Source: Rhizobium esperanzae (lineage in GTDB: Bacteria > Pseudomonadota > Alphaproteobacteria > Rhizobiales > Rhizobiaceae). Taken from it: a stretch of 48,791 bases of DNA. Shown here in pieces: positions 40,388 through 48,740 of this stretch. Numbering within the stretch: the first letter of the stretch is position 1; each line of letters starts with the position of its first letter. The stretch is taken from the NCBI RefSeq assembly GCF_014197615.1, contig NZ_JACIFY010000029.1, positions 1-48,791 on the forward strand, in the 5' to 3' direction. A model generated the notes under the pieces. The model saw nothing but the letters and a program-made list of their open reading frames with translations, did not search any database and was not told where the DNA came from. The translations under genes were made by a program, and so were the position numbers.

Positions 40388-41706
40388 CGGATATTGTTTC
40401 TCCCACAACAGGCGTCACCGTCTCCCAGGCGCCGGCGCGCCGCGATATCGGCATCAAGCGCCGCTACGCCGCCGAGCGCCGGTTCCAGGCCTATGGCATC
40501 GCCGCCATCGCCTTCGGCCTGATCTTCCTGTTCATCCTGCTGTGGACGGTGATCGGCAAGGGCTACACCGCCTTCCAGCAGACGGCGATCACCCTGCCGA
40601 TCGAATTCACCGAGAAGACGATCGACCCGAACAACAAGCGCGCGACCGACCCTTCGGTGCTGGTCGCCGCCAACTATCCGGTTCTCCTGCGCGACGCGAT
40701 CGTCAAGCAGCTGAACGTCAACGCCTCGAGCAAGCCCGACGTGCGCGATGCATCGGCCATGCTCTCCAAGGGCGCGCCGATCCAGCTGCGCGACATGGTC
40801 GTCGCCGACCCGTCGATCATCGGCAAGACGGTCAATGTCACGGTGCTCGCCGACGCCAATATCGACAGCGCCAACAAGGGCCAGATCGACCTGACCGTCG
40901 ATGAGAAGAACCGCAAGGTCAACGACAAGCAGGTTGGCTGGATGAACGAGCTTACGGCGAGCGGCGCTCTCCACAAGCAATTCAACACCGGCCTCTTCGT
41001 CAACGGCAATTCCAGCCGTCCGGAGGCCGCCGGCCTTGGCGTCGCCCTCATCGGCTCGCTCTATCTGATGCTGATCGTGCTGGTGCTCGCTCTGCCGATC
41101 GGCGTCGCCGCCTCGATCTATCTCGAGGAGTTTGCGCCGAAGAACAGGCTGACGGATCTGATCGAGGTCAACATCAACAACCTCGCCGCCGTCCCTTCGA
41201 TCGTCTACGGTCTGCTCGGCCTTTCCGTCTTCATCAACTTCGTCGGCCTGCCGCGTTCGGCTTCGCTGGTCGGCGGCCTGGTGCTGACGCTGATGACCCT
41301 GCCGACGATCATCATCGCGACGCGCGCGGCTCTGCGCGCCGTGCCGCCGTCGATCCGCGCCGCAGCTCTTGGCCTCGGCGCCTCGAAGATGCAGATGGTG
41401 TTCCACCATGTTCTGCCGCTCGCCATGCCCGGCATCCTCACAGGCACGATCATCGGCCTGGCGCACGCGCTCGGCGAAACCGCGCCGCTGCTGCTGATCG
41501 GCATGGTCGCCTTCGTCGCCAACGCGCCGACCACACCGCTCGATCCCTCGACGGCCCTGCCCGTGCAGGTCTATATGTGGGCGAACGAGGCCGAACGCGC
41601 CTTCGTCGAACGGACTTCGGGTGCCATCATCGTCCTGCTCCTGTTCCTGATCGTCATGAACATGGGCGCCATCCTCTTGCGTCGTCGCTTCGAGCGCCGC
41701 TGGTAA
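40384..41706 (+). CDS. pstA: Phosphate ABC transporter permease PstA
   Basis: A 440-residue permease, partner of PstC. Like it, the protein is longer than enteric homologues, with a large periplasmic insertion (about residues 60-210) between the first membrane helix and the transport domain. The domain has L-P-I-G-V-A-A-S-I-Y-L-E-E-F-A-P, N-L-A-A-V-P-S-I-V-Y-G-L-L-G and L-G-A-S-K-M-Q-M-V-F-H-H-V-L-P-L-A-M-P-G-I. The start ATG at 40384 overlaps the pstC stop (ATGA); the upstream frame to 40330 lies inside pstC and is not used. Confidence 0.94.
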   Translation: MTDIVSPTTGVTVSQAPARRDIGIKRRYAAERRFQAYGIAAIAFGLIFLFILLWTVIGKGYTAFQQTAITLPIEFTEKTIDPNNKRATDPSVLVAANYPVLLRDAIVKQLNVNASSKPDVRDASAMLSKGAPIQLRDMVVADPSIIGKTVNVTVLADANIDSANKGQIDLTVDEKNRKVNDKQVGWMNELTASGALHKQFNTGLFVNGNSSRPEAAGLGVALIGSLYLMLIVLVLALPIGVAASIYLEEFAPKNRLTDLIEVNINNLAAVPSIVYGLLGLSVFINFVGLPRSASLVGGLVLTLMTLPTIIIATRAALRAVPPSIRAAALGLGASKMQMVFHHVLPLAMPGILTGTIIGLAHALGETAPLLLIGMVAFVANAPTTPLDPSTALPVQVYMWANEAERAFVERTSGAIIVLLLFLIVMNMGAILLRRRFERRW

Positions 41707-41721
41707 ACGGAGTTAAACATC

Positions 41722-42537
41722 ATGAACATGTTGACCGAAGCTGCAGTTGAAAGAGCGCTGGATCAGAAGATGAGCAACGTCCCGTATAAGATGATCGGAC
41801 AGGATGTCTCGGTTTACTACGGCGAGAAGCGCGCGCTTTTCGATGTGAACCTGAACATCCGCGAAAACACCGTCACCGCGCTGATCGGCCCGTCGGGCTG
41901 CGGCAAGTCGACCTTCCTGCGCAGCCTCAATCGCATGAACGACACGATCGACGGCTGCCGCGTCACCGGCAAGATCACGCTCGACACCGACGATATCTAT
42001 GATCCCGATATCGACGTCGTCGAACTTCGCGCCCGCGTCGGCATGGTCTTCCAGAAGCCGAACCCGTTCCCGAAGTCGATCTATGAAAACGTCTCCTACG
42101 GCCCGCGCATCCACGGCCTGGCCAAGTCGAAGGCCGATCTCGACCAGATCGTCGAGACCAGCCTGCAGCGCGCCGGCCTCTGGAACGAAGTCAAGGACCG
42201 CGTGCATGAATCCGGCACCGGCCTGTCGGGCGGCCAGCAGCAGCGCCTCTGCATTGCGCGTGCCGTCGCCGTCAGCCCAGAAGTCATCCTGATGGACGAG
42301 CCCTGCTCGGCGCTCGATCCGATCGCCACCGCCAAGGTCGAGGAGCTGATCCACGAACTGCGCGAAAACTACACGATCGTCATCGTCACCCACTCCATGC
42401 AGCAGGCCGCGCGTGTCTCGCAGCGCACCGCCATGTTCCACCTCGGCAACCTCGTCGAGGAGAACGACACCGACAAGATGTTCACCAATCCCGACGATCC
42501 GCGCACCCAGGACTACATCATGGGCCGCTTCGGTTGA
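41722..42537 (+). CDS. pstB: Phosphate ABC transporter ATP-binding protein
   Basis: A 271-residue ATPase driving phosphate uptake and taking part in PhoR signalling through PhoU. Walker A is G-P-S-G-C-G-K-S-T (about residue 56), followed by the PstB-specific L-R-S-L-N-R-M-N-D. F-Q-K-P-N-P-F-P-K-S-I-Y-E-N-V marks the Q-loop, the signature is L-S-G-G-Q-Q-Q-R, and Walker B is V-I-L-M-D-E-P-C-S-A-L-D. It begins 15 bp after pstA with GGAG upstream. The first 20 residues are a short nonconserved leader, so a later start is possible but not required. Confidence 0.96.
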   Translation: MNMLTEAAVERALDQKMSNVPYKMIGQDVSVYYGEKRALFDVNLNIRENTVTALIGPSGCGKSTFLRSLNRMNDTIDGCRVTGKITLDTDDIYDPDIDVVELRARVGMVFQKPNPFPKSIYENVSYGPRIHGLAKSKADLDQIVETSLQRAGLWNEVKDRVHESGTGLSGGQQQRLCIARAVAVSPEVILMDEPCSALDPIATAKVEELIHELRENYTIVIVTHSMQQAARVSQRTAMFHLGNLVEENDTDKMFTNPDDPRTQDYIMGRFG

Positions 42538-42581
42538 TTTTGGCGACAGCAAGCCTTCCCTTTATTCGAGGATAAAGCCCC

Positions 42582-43295
42582 ATGGCATCGACACATATTT
42601 ATTCTGCCTATGATGATGATCTGAAGTTTCTCTCCAGGCGGATTTCCGAAATGGGCGGCCTGGCCGAACAGATGGTCGCCGAATCCGTGCGGGCGCTGGT
42701 CAACGGCGATACCGCACTGGCCCAGAAGGTCATCTCCGACGACGTGATCCTCGATCACGCCGAACGCGAAATCGGCGACAAGGCGATCGTCACCATCGCC
42801 CGCCGTCAGCCGATGGCAGCGGACCTGCGCGAAATCATGGGCTCGATCCGCATCGCCGGCGATCTCGAACGCGTCGGCGACCTCGGCAAGAACACCGCCA
42901 AGCGCGTCATCGCCGTGCAGAGCACCGGCGTTCCCCGCAAGCTCGCCCGCGGTCTCGAGCATCTCTCCGAACTGGCGCTCGTCCAGCTCAAGGAAGTGCT
43001 CGACGTCTACACGACGCGCGCCGCCGACAAGGCGAATGCGATCCGCGAGCGCGACAACGAGATCGACGCGATGTACACCTCGCTGTTCCGCGAGCTCCTG
43101 ACCTACATGATGGAAGATCCGCGCAACATCACCAGCTGCACGCATCTGCTCTTCTGCGCCAAGAACATCGAGCGTATCGGCGATCACGCCACCAACATCG
43201 CCGAGACGATCTTTTACATGGCCACAGGCGCGCAGCCGGAAGGCGATCGTCCGAAGGACGACAGCGCCAACACCGTCGGCGCGGTCACGGAATAA
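42582..43295 (+). CDS. phoU: Phosphate transport system regulator PhoU
   Basis: A 237-residue all-helical protein made of two three-helix PhoU repeats. Each repeat has the metal-binding E/D-x-x-x-D pattern (R-I-A-G-D-L-E-R-V-G-D in the first, K-N-I-E-R-I-G-D-H-A-T-N-I-A-E in the second). It links PstSCAB status to PhoR and restrains phosphate uptake. It lies 44 bp after pstB in the same operon and 146 bp before phoB. Confidence 0.95.
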   Translation: MASTHIYSAYDDDLKFLSRRISEMGGLAEQMVAESVRALVNGDTALAQKVISDDVILDHAEREIGDKAIVTIARRQPMAADLREIMGSIRIAGDLERVGDLGKNTAKRVIAVQSTGVPRKLARGLEHLSELALVQLKEVLDVYTTRAADKANAIRERDNEIDAMYTSLFRELLTYMMEDPRNITSCTHLLFCAKNIERIGDHATNIAETIFYMATGAQPEGDRPKDDSANTVGAVTE

Positions 43296-43441
43296 TCTCC
43301 CGGGCCAGTTGCCCGCCAGTCGATTGCGTGCGCGCCCGTCCGGGCGCGCAAAGAGGTCGCAGCCAATTTTCTGAATTTGCGCAGGATGCATTGCTTAAAT
43401 CACCCCCGGTTTAAGGATCATGCGCGAGGAGACCGAGACGC

Positions 43442-44125
43442 ATGATCCCGAGAGTTGCAGTTGTTGAAGACGAAGAGGCCCTCAGCGTGCTTCTCCGCTA
43501 CAATCTCGAAGCCGAAGGCTTCGAGGTCGATACCATCCTTCGTGGCGACGAAGCCGAAATGCGGCTTCAGGAGCGCACGCCCGATCTTCTCATCCTCGAT
43601 TGGATGCTGCCCGGCGTCTCCGGCATCGAGCTCTGCCGGCGCCTGCGCATGCGGCCGGAAACCGAGCGCCTGCCGATCATCATGCTGACGGCGCGCGGCG
43701 AAGAGAGCGAGCGCGTCCGCGGCCTTTCCACAGGCGCCGACGATTACGTCGTCAAGCCCTTCTCGACCCCCGAGCTCGTCGCCCGCGTCAAGGCGATGCT
43801 GCGCCGCGCCCGCCCGGAAGTGCTGTCGACGGTGCTGAAGTGCGGCGATATCGAGCTCGACCGCGAAACCCACCGCGTCCATCGCAAGAGCCGCGAAGTC
43901 CGCCTCGGCCCGACCGAATTCCGCCTGCTGGAATTCCTGATGTCGTCGCCGGGCCGGGTCTTCTCCCGCTCGCAGCTCCTGGACGGCGTCTGGGGCCACG
44001 ACATCTATGTCGACGAACGCACCGTCGACGTCCATGTCGGCCGCCTGCGCAAGGCGCTGAATTTCTCCAACATGCAGGACGTCATCCGCACCGTCCGCGG
44101 CGCCGGTTATTCGATGGAAGCCTGA
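43442..44125 (+). CDS. phoB: Phosphate regulon response regulator PhoB
   Basis: A 227-residue OmpR-family response regulator. The receiver domain has the acidic pair in V-V-E-D-E-E, the phospho-acceptor Asp53 in L-I-L-D-W-M-L-P-G, the conserved Thr in M-L-T-A-R-G, and Lys in Y-V-V-K-P-F-S. The winged-helix domain carries L-G-P-T-E-F-R-L-L-E-F-L-M and V-D-V-H-V-G-R-L-R-K-A-L. It should be phosphorylated by PhoR and bind the box upstream of pstS. It is the last gene of the cluster; the start follows GAGGAGACCGAGACGC. Confidence 0.96.
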   Translation: MIPRVAVVEDEEALSVLLRYNLEAEGFEVDTILRGDEAEMRLQERTPDLLILDWMLPGVSGIELCRRLRMRPETERLPIIMLTARGEESERVRGLSTGADDYVVKPFSTPELVARVKAMLRRARPEVLSTVLKCGDIELDRETHRVHRKSREVRLGPTEFRLLEFLMSSPGRVFSRSQLLDGVWGHDIYVDERTVDVHVGRLRKALNFSNMQDVIRTVRGAGYSMEA

Positions 44126-44242
44126 GGCTGAGGGAGTGTGCGGTCGGCGTTCCACCGAGGCAGCGTTTCCCCCTCCCTCATAGCGCCGGCGCGGCGTATG
44201 AGCCGATACTACCTTACCTCTGTCATCCAGGCACCACCTCTC

Positions 44243-44286
44243 CTCCGTCATCCCAGGGCTTTACATCAAGCTCTGGGATGACGGAG
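44243..44286. repeat. Long palindromic repeat after phoB
   Basis: Two 19-base arms beginning CTCCGTCATCCCAG, with one mismatch, around a 6-base loop. The outer TCCGTCAT part is shared with the palindromes near 14.15 and 34.71 kb. There is no T run, though it may still end phoB transcription. Confidence 0.8.
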
Positions 44287-44337
44287 CGTGGGGTTGGCTT
44301 TGTTGCCAAACGCGAAGGTCCGCTTCCCCACTCGAAT

Positions 44338-44360
44338 AAAAAACGGGCCGCTCGGCCCGT
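44338..44360 (-). terminator. Rho-independent terminator of gcrA
   Basis: AAACGGGCC/GGCCCGTTT with loop GCTC; on the minus strand the stem is followed by a run of T. It lies about 30 bp after the gcrA stop. Confidence 0.85.
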
Positions 44361-44386
44361 TTCTCATTCTCGGCGATGCTGTCTTC

Positions 44387-44926
44387 TCAGCCGACCCGCG
44401 CTGCTGCCCGGCGGCGTTCGTTGACCGGCTGGTAGGCGAGTTTCTGGTGATAGCTGCAATAGGGCGAATTGTCGGGGGATTCGCAGCCGCAGAAGTGGAA
44501 GTCGTCCTTCAGCGGATCGCCGACCGGCCACTTGCAGGTGCGTTCGGTCAGTTCCGTCAGGCCGAGGCGGCGCGAGATCGGCACGACCACGTTGCCCTTC
44601 GGCACATATTCCATTTCCTCGACCGTTTCGATCTCGATCTCTTCCTTCAGCATCGTCGCGCCCTGCTGGCGGGTCACGGTGCGGGTGGTGGTCGTGATGC
44701 GAGAGGCGTAGTTCGGTGCGCGCGGCGCCGATGTGGTGCGCTTCGGCGTTCGCGCCGCGGTGTTGGTGCCGCCGGCCTTGGCGCGGCCCGGAAGGCTCAG
44801 CCTGTGTACCTTGCCGATAACAGCGTTTCTGCTGACACCGCCAAGTTGTGCCGCGATCTGGCTCGCGCTCAGTCCTTCGGCCCAAAGCTTCTTGAGTTTC
44901 TCGACCCGCTCGTCTGTCCAGTTCAT
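44387..44926 (-). CDS. gcrA: GcrA cell cycle regulator
   Basis: A 179-residue GcrA, an alpha-proteobacterial sigma70-associated regulator that activates genes at promoters with methylated GANTC sites. The diagnostic N-terminus M-N-W-T-D-E-R-V-E-K-L-K-K-L-W-x-E-G-L-S-A-S-Q-I-A-A-Q-L-G is followed by V-S-R-N-A-V-I-G-K-V-H-R-L. The C-terminal part has W-P-V-G-D-P and the zinc-like F-H-F-C-G-C-E-S with C-S-Y-H. The start has GGAGACAGGG upstream. Its promoter region holds a CtrA-like box and clustered GANTC sites, fitting the cell-cycle circuit. Confidence 0.96.
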   Translation of the reverse strand: MNWTDERVEKLKKLWAEGLSASQIAAQLGGVSRNAVIGKVHRLSLPGRAKAGGTNTAARTPKRTTSAPRAPNYASRITTTTRTVTRQQGATMLKEEIEIETVEEMEYVPKGNVVVPISRRLGLTELTERTCKWPVGDPLKDDFHFCGCESPDNSPYCSYHQKLAYQPVNERRRAAARVG

Positions 44927-45043
44927 GCCCTGTCTCCACCTTTCGCGTTGGTGATGGCAGAATCCCTCACCGTTGTCCCGGAAGGCTCCGAAACAAGAAA
45001 CGCCCGATCAATTTTGGTGACTAGTTCCGCCGCATGCAGTCTA

Positions 45044-45058
45044 GTAATTGAACTTTAA
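45044..45058 (-). promoter_or_regulatory. CtrA-like box in the gcrA promoter
   Basis: On the minus strand TTAA-N7-TTAC, seven of eight conserved positions of the CtrA box TTAA-N7-TTAA. It lies about 120 bp upstream of gcrA. CtrA represses gcrA in Caulobacter. Confidence 0.55.
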
Positions 45059-45072
45059 CCTAGTGTGAGCCT

Positions 45073-45109
45073 GACTCCCTGACAAGAGTCGCGGGAATCC
45101 GGATGAATC
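45073..45109. promoter_or_regulatory. Cluster of four GANTC (CcrM) sites
   Basis: GACTC 45073-45077, GAGTC 45086-45090, GAATC 45095-45099 and GAATC 45105-45109; a fifth (GAATC) is at 44960-44964. Random expectation is about one per 256 bp. Confidence 0.65.
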
Positions 45110-45225
45110 GAATTCCGAGTTTTCCCCAACTTGCTGCCCCGGCGTGTCATTTCTGCAATAATGCCTGTTGAAGACTGAAAATGCCGCTGTACACCCTTGC
45201 TGCATGCGCTAAGGGCGCAGTTTTG

Positions 45226-45254
45226 TTGACATTGCAGCGCGAAAAGGAAATAGT
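45226..45254 (+). promoter_or_regulatory. Candidate sigma70-type promoter of argD
   Basis: TTGACA, a 17-base spacer and AATAGT, about 95 bp before the argD start. The -35 is perfect and the -10 matches four of six positions. Confidence 0.5.
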
Positions 45255-45350
45255 GCCAGTCGCCGCCGCAAGGCGGCATTTTTGATTTTTCGGGCCCGGT
45301 TTTCTTAGCCGGAGTCCGGTGATTGACAACGCTGATCGGGAGACCGCGCC

Positions 45351-46550
45351 ATGGCTGAAGCCGCGCCGCTTTATGACACCTATTCTCGTGCCCCGCTGCG
45401 GTTCGAGCGAGGCGAGGGCGTGTGGCTGATCACCGAGAGCGGCGAGCGATATCTCGATTTCGGCGCCGGCGTCGCCGTCACCTCGGTCGGCCACGGCAAT
45501 CCGCATGTCGTGGGCGCATTGAAGGAGCAGGCCGACAAGGTCTGGCACCTCTCCAACATCTATGAGATCCCCGGCCAGGAGCGCCTGGCAAAGAGGCTGA
45601 CGGACGCCACCTTCGCCGACAAGGTGTTCTTCACCAATTCCGGCGCCGAGGCGCTTGAGTGCGCGATCAAGACGGCGCGCCGCTACCAGTTTTCCAAGGG
45701 CCATCCCGAGCGCTTCCATATCATCACCTTCGAAGGCGCCTTCCATGGCCGGACGCTGGCGACGATCGCCGCCGGCGGCCAGGAGAAATATCTCGAAGGT
45801 TTCGGCCCCAAGGCGCCGGGTTTCGATCAGGTGGCTTTCGGCGATATCGAAGCGGTCCGCGCCGCCATCACCGATGCGACGGCGGCCATCCTCATCGAGC
45901 CGGTGCAGGGTGAGGGCGGTGTGCGTCCCGCCACCCCCGAGTTCATGAAGGCGCTGCGCCAGATCTGCGACGAACACGGCCTGCTGCTGATCCTCGACGA
46001 GGTCCAGACCGGCGTCGGCCGCACCGGCAAGCTTTTCGCCCATGAATGGTCGGGCATTACACCCGACATCATGGCCGTTGCCAAGGGCATCGGCGGCGGT
46101 TTCCCGCTCGGCGCCTGCCTTGCGACGGCAGAAGCCGCCTCCGGCATGAAGGCCGGCACCCATGGCTCGACCTATGGCGGCAATCCGCTGGCCATGGCCG
46201 TCGGCGGCGCCGTGCTCGATGTCATTCTGGCCGACGGCTTTCTCCAGCAGGTACGCGATGTCGCGCTGGTCTTCCGCCAGGGCCTCGCCTCGCTGAAGGA
46301 TCGTTATCCCGATGTGATCGAAGATATCAGAGGCGAGGGGCTGCTGCTCGGCGTCAAGGCCGCCATTCCCTCGGCCGAACTGCTGCAGGCGATCCGCGCC
46401 GCCCATCTGCTCGGCGTGCCCGCCGGCGACAACGTCATCCGCCTTCTTCCGCCGCTCGTCGTCACCGCCGAGGAAGCCCGCGAGGGTCTCGCCCGCCTCG
46501 AGCGCGCTGCCGAAAGCATCCGCGCCGCCAAGATCAAGAAGACGGCTTGA
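45351..46550 (+). CDS. argD: Acetylornithine aminotransferase
   Basis: A 399-residue PLP enzyme (class III aminotransferase) converting N-acetylglutamate semialdehyde to N-acetylornithine in arginine synthesis. The start P-L-R-F-E-R-G-E-G-V-W-L, the N-S-G-A-E-A-L-E-C-A-I-K block, F-H-G-R-T, I-L-I-E-P-V-Q-G-E-G-G, L-I-L-D-E-V-Q-T-G-V-G-R-T-G and the PLP Lys in A-V-A-K-G-I-G-G-G are all present. It is followed 37 bp later by argF. A GGGAG lies nine bases before the ATG. Confidence 0.95.
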   Translation: MAEAAPLYDTYSRAPLRFERGEGVWLITESGERYLDFGAGVAVTSVGHGNPHVVGALKEQADKVWHLSNIYEIPGQERLAKRLTDATFADKVFFTNSGAEALECAIKTARRYQFSKGHPERFHIITFEGAFHGRTLATIAAGGQEKYLEGFGPKAPGFDQVAFGDIEAVRAAITDATAAILIEPVQGEGGVRPATPEFMKALRQICDEHGLLLILDEVQTGVGRTGKLFAHEWSGITPDIMAVAKGIGGGFPLGACLATAEAASGMKAGTHGSTYGGNPLAMAVGGAVLDVILADGFLQQVRDVALVFRQGLASLKDRYPDVIEDIRGEGLLLGVKAAIPSAELLQAIRAAHLLGVPAGDNVIRLLPPLVVTAEEAREGLARLERAAESIRAAKIKKTA

Positions 46551-46587
46551 AGGGATTGCGCCTTCGGGCGCACGACAGGTTAACAAC

Positions 46588-47502
46588 ATGGCTCCTAAAC
46601 ATTTCCTCGATCTTTCGGCGGTCACCTCAGCCGACCTCAGAACCATCATGAACGATGCGCTCGCCCGCAAGCAGGCCTTCAAGGCCGGCACGGGCGACAA
46701 GCCGCTCGCCGGCAAGATGCTGGCGATGATCTTCGAAAAGCCGTCGACGCGCACCCGCGTCTCCTTCGACGTCGGCATGCGCCAGCTCGGCGGCGAAACG
46801 CTGTTCCTGTCCGGCACCGAGATGCAGCTCGGCCGTGCCGAGACGATCGGCGACACCGCCAAGGTGCTGTCGCGTTATGTCGATGCGATCATGATCCGCA
46901 CCACCGAGCATTCGCGCCTGCTGGAGCTTGCCGAGCATGCGACGGTACCGGTGATCAATGCGCTGACGGATGACACCCATCCCTGCCAGATCATGGCCGA
47001 TATCATGACCTTCGAAGAGCACCGCGGGTCGATCAAGGGCAAGACCATCGCCTGGACCGGTGACGGCAACAATGTGCTGCATTCGCTGGTCGAAGGGGCC
47101 GCCCGTTTCGGCTATCGCATGAACATGGCCGTCCCCCTTGGTTCGGAGCCCAAGGATCACTATCTGAACTGGGCCCGCAATGAGGGCGCCGAAATCATGC
47201 TCTGCCATGATGCCGACCGTGCGGTCGAAGGCGTCGATTGCGTGGTGACCGATACCTGGGTCTCCATGAATCAGGAACATCGGGCCCGGGGTCACAATGT
47301 CTTCCAGCCTTACCAGGTCAATGCGGCCTTGATGGCGAAGGCCGGCAAGGATGCATTGTTCATGCATTGCCTGCCTGCTCATCGCGGTGAGGAAGTGACG
47401 GACGAGGTGATCGACGGTCCGCAATCCGTGGTCTTCGATGAAGCGGAAAACCGTCTTCATGCGCAGAAGTCGATTCTTGCTTGGTGCCTGGGCGCGATCT
47501 GA
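46588..47502 (+). CDS. argF: Ornithine carbamoyltransferase
   Basis: A 304-residue enzyme making citrulline from ornithine and carbamoyl phosphate. Family signatures are the carbamoyl phosphate loop F-E-K-P-S-T-R-T-R-V-S-F near residue 51, the D-D-T-H-P-C-Q region, D-T-W-V-S-M, and the ornithine-binding H-C-L-P-A-H-R-G-E-E-V. It belongs to the argD-argF-hslO run typical of alpha-proteobacteria. Confidence 0.96.
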   Translation: MAPKHFLDLSAVTSADLRTIMNDALARKQAFKAGTGDKPLAGKMLAMIFEKPSTRTRVSFDVGMRQLGGETLFLSGTEMQLGRAETIGDTAKVLSRYVDAIMIRTTEHSRLLELAEHATVPVINALTDDTHPCQIMADIMTFEEHRGSIKGKTIAWTGDGNNVLHSLVEGAARFGYRMNMAVPLGSEPKDHYLNWARNEGAEIMLCHDADRAVEGVDCVVTDTWVSMNQEHRARGHNVFQPYQVNAALMAKAGKDALFMHCLPAHRGEEVTDEVIDGPQSVVFDEAENRLHAQKSILAWCLGAI

Positions 47503-47595
47503 ACCATATTCGGATGTTGCGAGTTAGAAGCTTGCGGCCCGACTGCGCGAGCGCCGGACACTTTGGCCGCCGCTCCCGAAACTAGGAGTAAAGCC

Positions 47596-48588
47596 ATGGC
47601 AGAAGCTGCAGCCGCCCTCGGCCAGTTCGATTTCGCCGGCGATGACCATGTCGTCCCTTTCCAGGTGGAGGGTCTGGATGTGCGCGGACGCGCCGTCCAG
47701 CTCGGCCCCATGCTCGATGCGATCCTCGAGCGCCATCATTATCCCGCGCCCGTTGCCCGGCTGCTGGCCGAAGTCGTCGTGCTGACGGTGCTGCTCGGCA
47801 CTTCGCTGAAGTTCGACGGCAAATTCACCGTGCAGACCAAGGGCGATGGCCCGGTCGATCTTCTCGTCGCCGATTTCTCGACGCCGGAAAATGTCCGCGC
47901 CTATGCCCGTTTCGATCAGGCGCTGCTCAACAAGGCGGTTGCCGCGGGTGAAACCGAGCCTGAGCAGCTGCTCGGCCGGGGCGTGCTCGCCTTCACCATC
48001 GACCAGGGCAAGTTCGGCCAGCCCTACCAGGGCATCGTCGAGCTCGACGGCACCTCGCTCGAGGAGATCGCCGGCGTCTATTTCCGCCAGTCGGAGCAGA
48101 TCCCGACGCGCGTGCGGCTGGCTGCGGCCGAACTGCTCGATCGCGACGAGGCCGGCAGGCCGCGCCATCGCTGGCGGGCAGGCGGCCTTGTCGCCCAGTT
48201 CCTGCCGGAAGCGCCGGAGCGCATGCGCCAGCCCGATCTCCACGGCGGCGACGGCGACACCGGCAGCCGCCTGCATGGCGAGGACGATGCCTGGCTCGAA
48301 GCCCGTTCGCTGGTCGAGACCATCGACGCCGATGAACTGACCGACCCGCTTGTCGGGACAGAGCGGCTGCTGTTTCGCCTGTTCCACGAGCGCGGCGTGC
48401 GCGTCTACGAACCCCGCGCCGTCTTCGACCGTTGCAGCTGTTCGCGGGAAAAGATCGGCGGCGTGCTGAAGGGCTTTTCGGCCGAGGAGATCGAGGCCAG
48501 CCAGGAAGGTGGCGAGATCGCGGTCACCTGCGAATTCTGCTCGACCACCTACCGCTTCCAAACCGTTGAGCTTCAGCCGGCGGAATAA
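47596..48588 (+). CDS. hslO: Redox-regulated chaperone Hsp33
   Basis: A 330-residue chaperone activated by oxidation. The C-terminal zinc-binding redox switch is visible as C-S-C and, about 30 residues later, C-E-F-C, matching the C-x-C and C-x2-C pattern of the family. The N-terminal domain has the usual V-V-L-T-V-L-L-G-T-S-L-K-F-D-G and G-P-V-D-L-L-V-A-D blocks. The start is ATG at 47596 with AGGAG eight bases upstream; the longer frame to 47563 has no site. It is third in the argD-argF-hslO run and somewhat longer than the enteric form. Confidence 0.95.
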   Translation: MAEAAAALGQFDFAGDDHVVPFQVEGLDVRGRAVQLGPMLDAILERHHYPAPVARLLAEVVVLTVLLGTSLKFDGKFTVQTKGDGPVDLLVADFSTPENVRAYARFDQALLNKAVAAGETEPEQLLGRGVLAFTIDQGKFGQPYQGIVELDGTSLEEIAGVYFRQSEQIPTRVRLAAAELLDRDEAGRPRHRWRAGGLVAQFLPEAPERMRQPDLHGGDGDTGSRLHGEDDAWLEARSLVETIDADELTDPLVGTERLLFRLFHERGVRVYEPRAVFDRCSCSREKIGGVLKGFSAEEIEASQEGGEIAVTCEFCSTTYRFQTVELQPAE

Positions 48589-48603
48589 GTCTCGTAGCGC
48601 CGG

Positions 48604-48740
48604 CTGCCCCTCACCCTAACCCTCTCCCCGTAAAAACGGGGCGAGGGGACGTGCCTTGCGAAAGGTTGGTGGGGAACGGAGAGGTTGCGGCGATCCCCCT
48701 TCGCCCCGTTTACGGGGAGAAGGTGCCGGCAGGCGGATGA
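48604..48740. repeat. Mosaic palindromic repeat (RIME-like), most complete copy
   Basis: Two palindromes, CTCCCCGTA...ACGGGGCGAG and CGCCCCGTTTACGGGGAG, separated by a conserved GAACGGAGAGGTTGCGG block and ending GGTGCCGGCAGGCGGATGAG. Other copies or fragments lie at 341-390, 4640-4722, 15275-15450 and 37301-37394. No gene is seen in the last 200 bases of the window. Confidence 0.8.
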
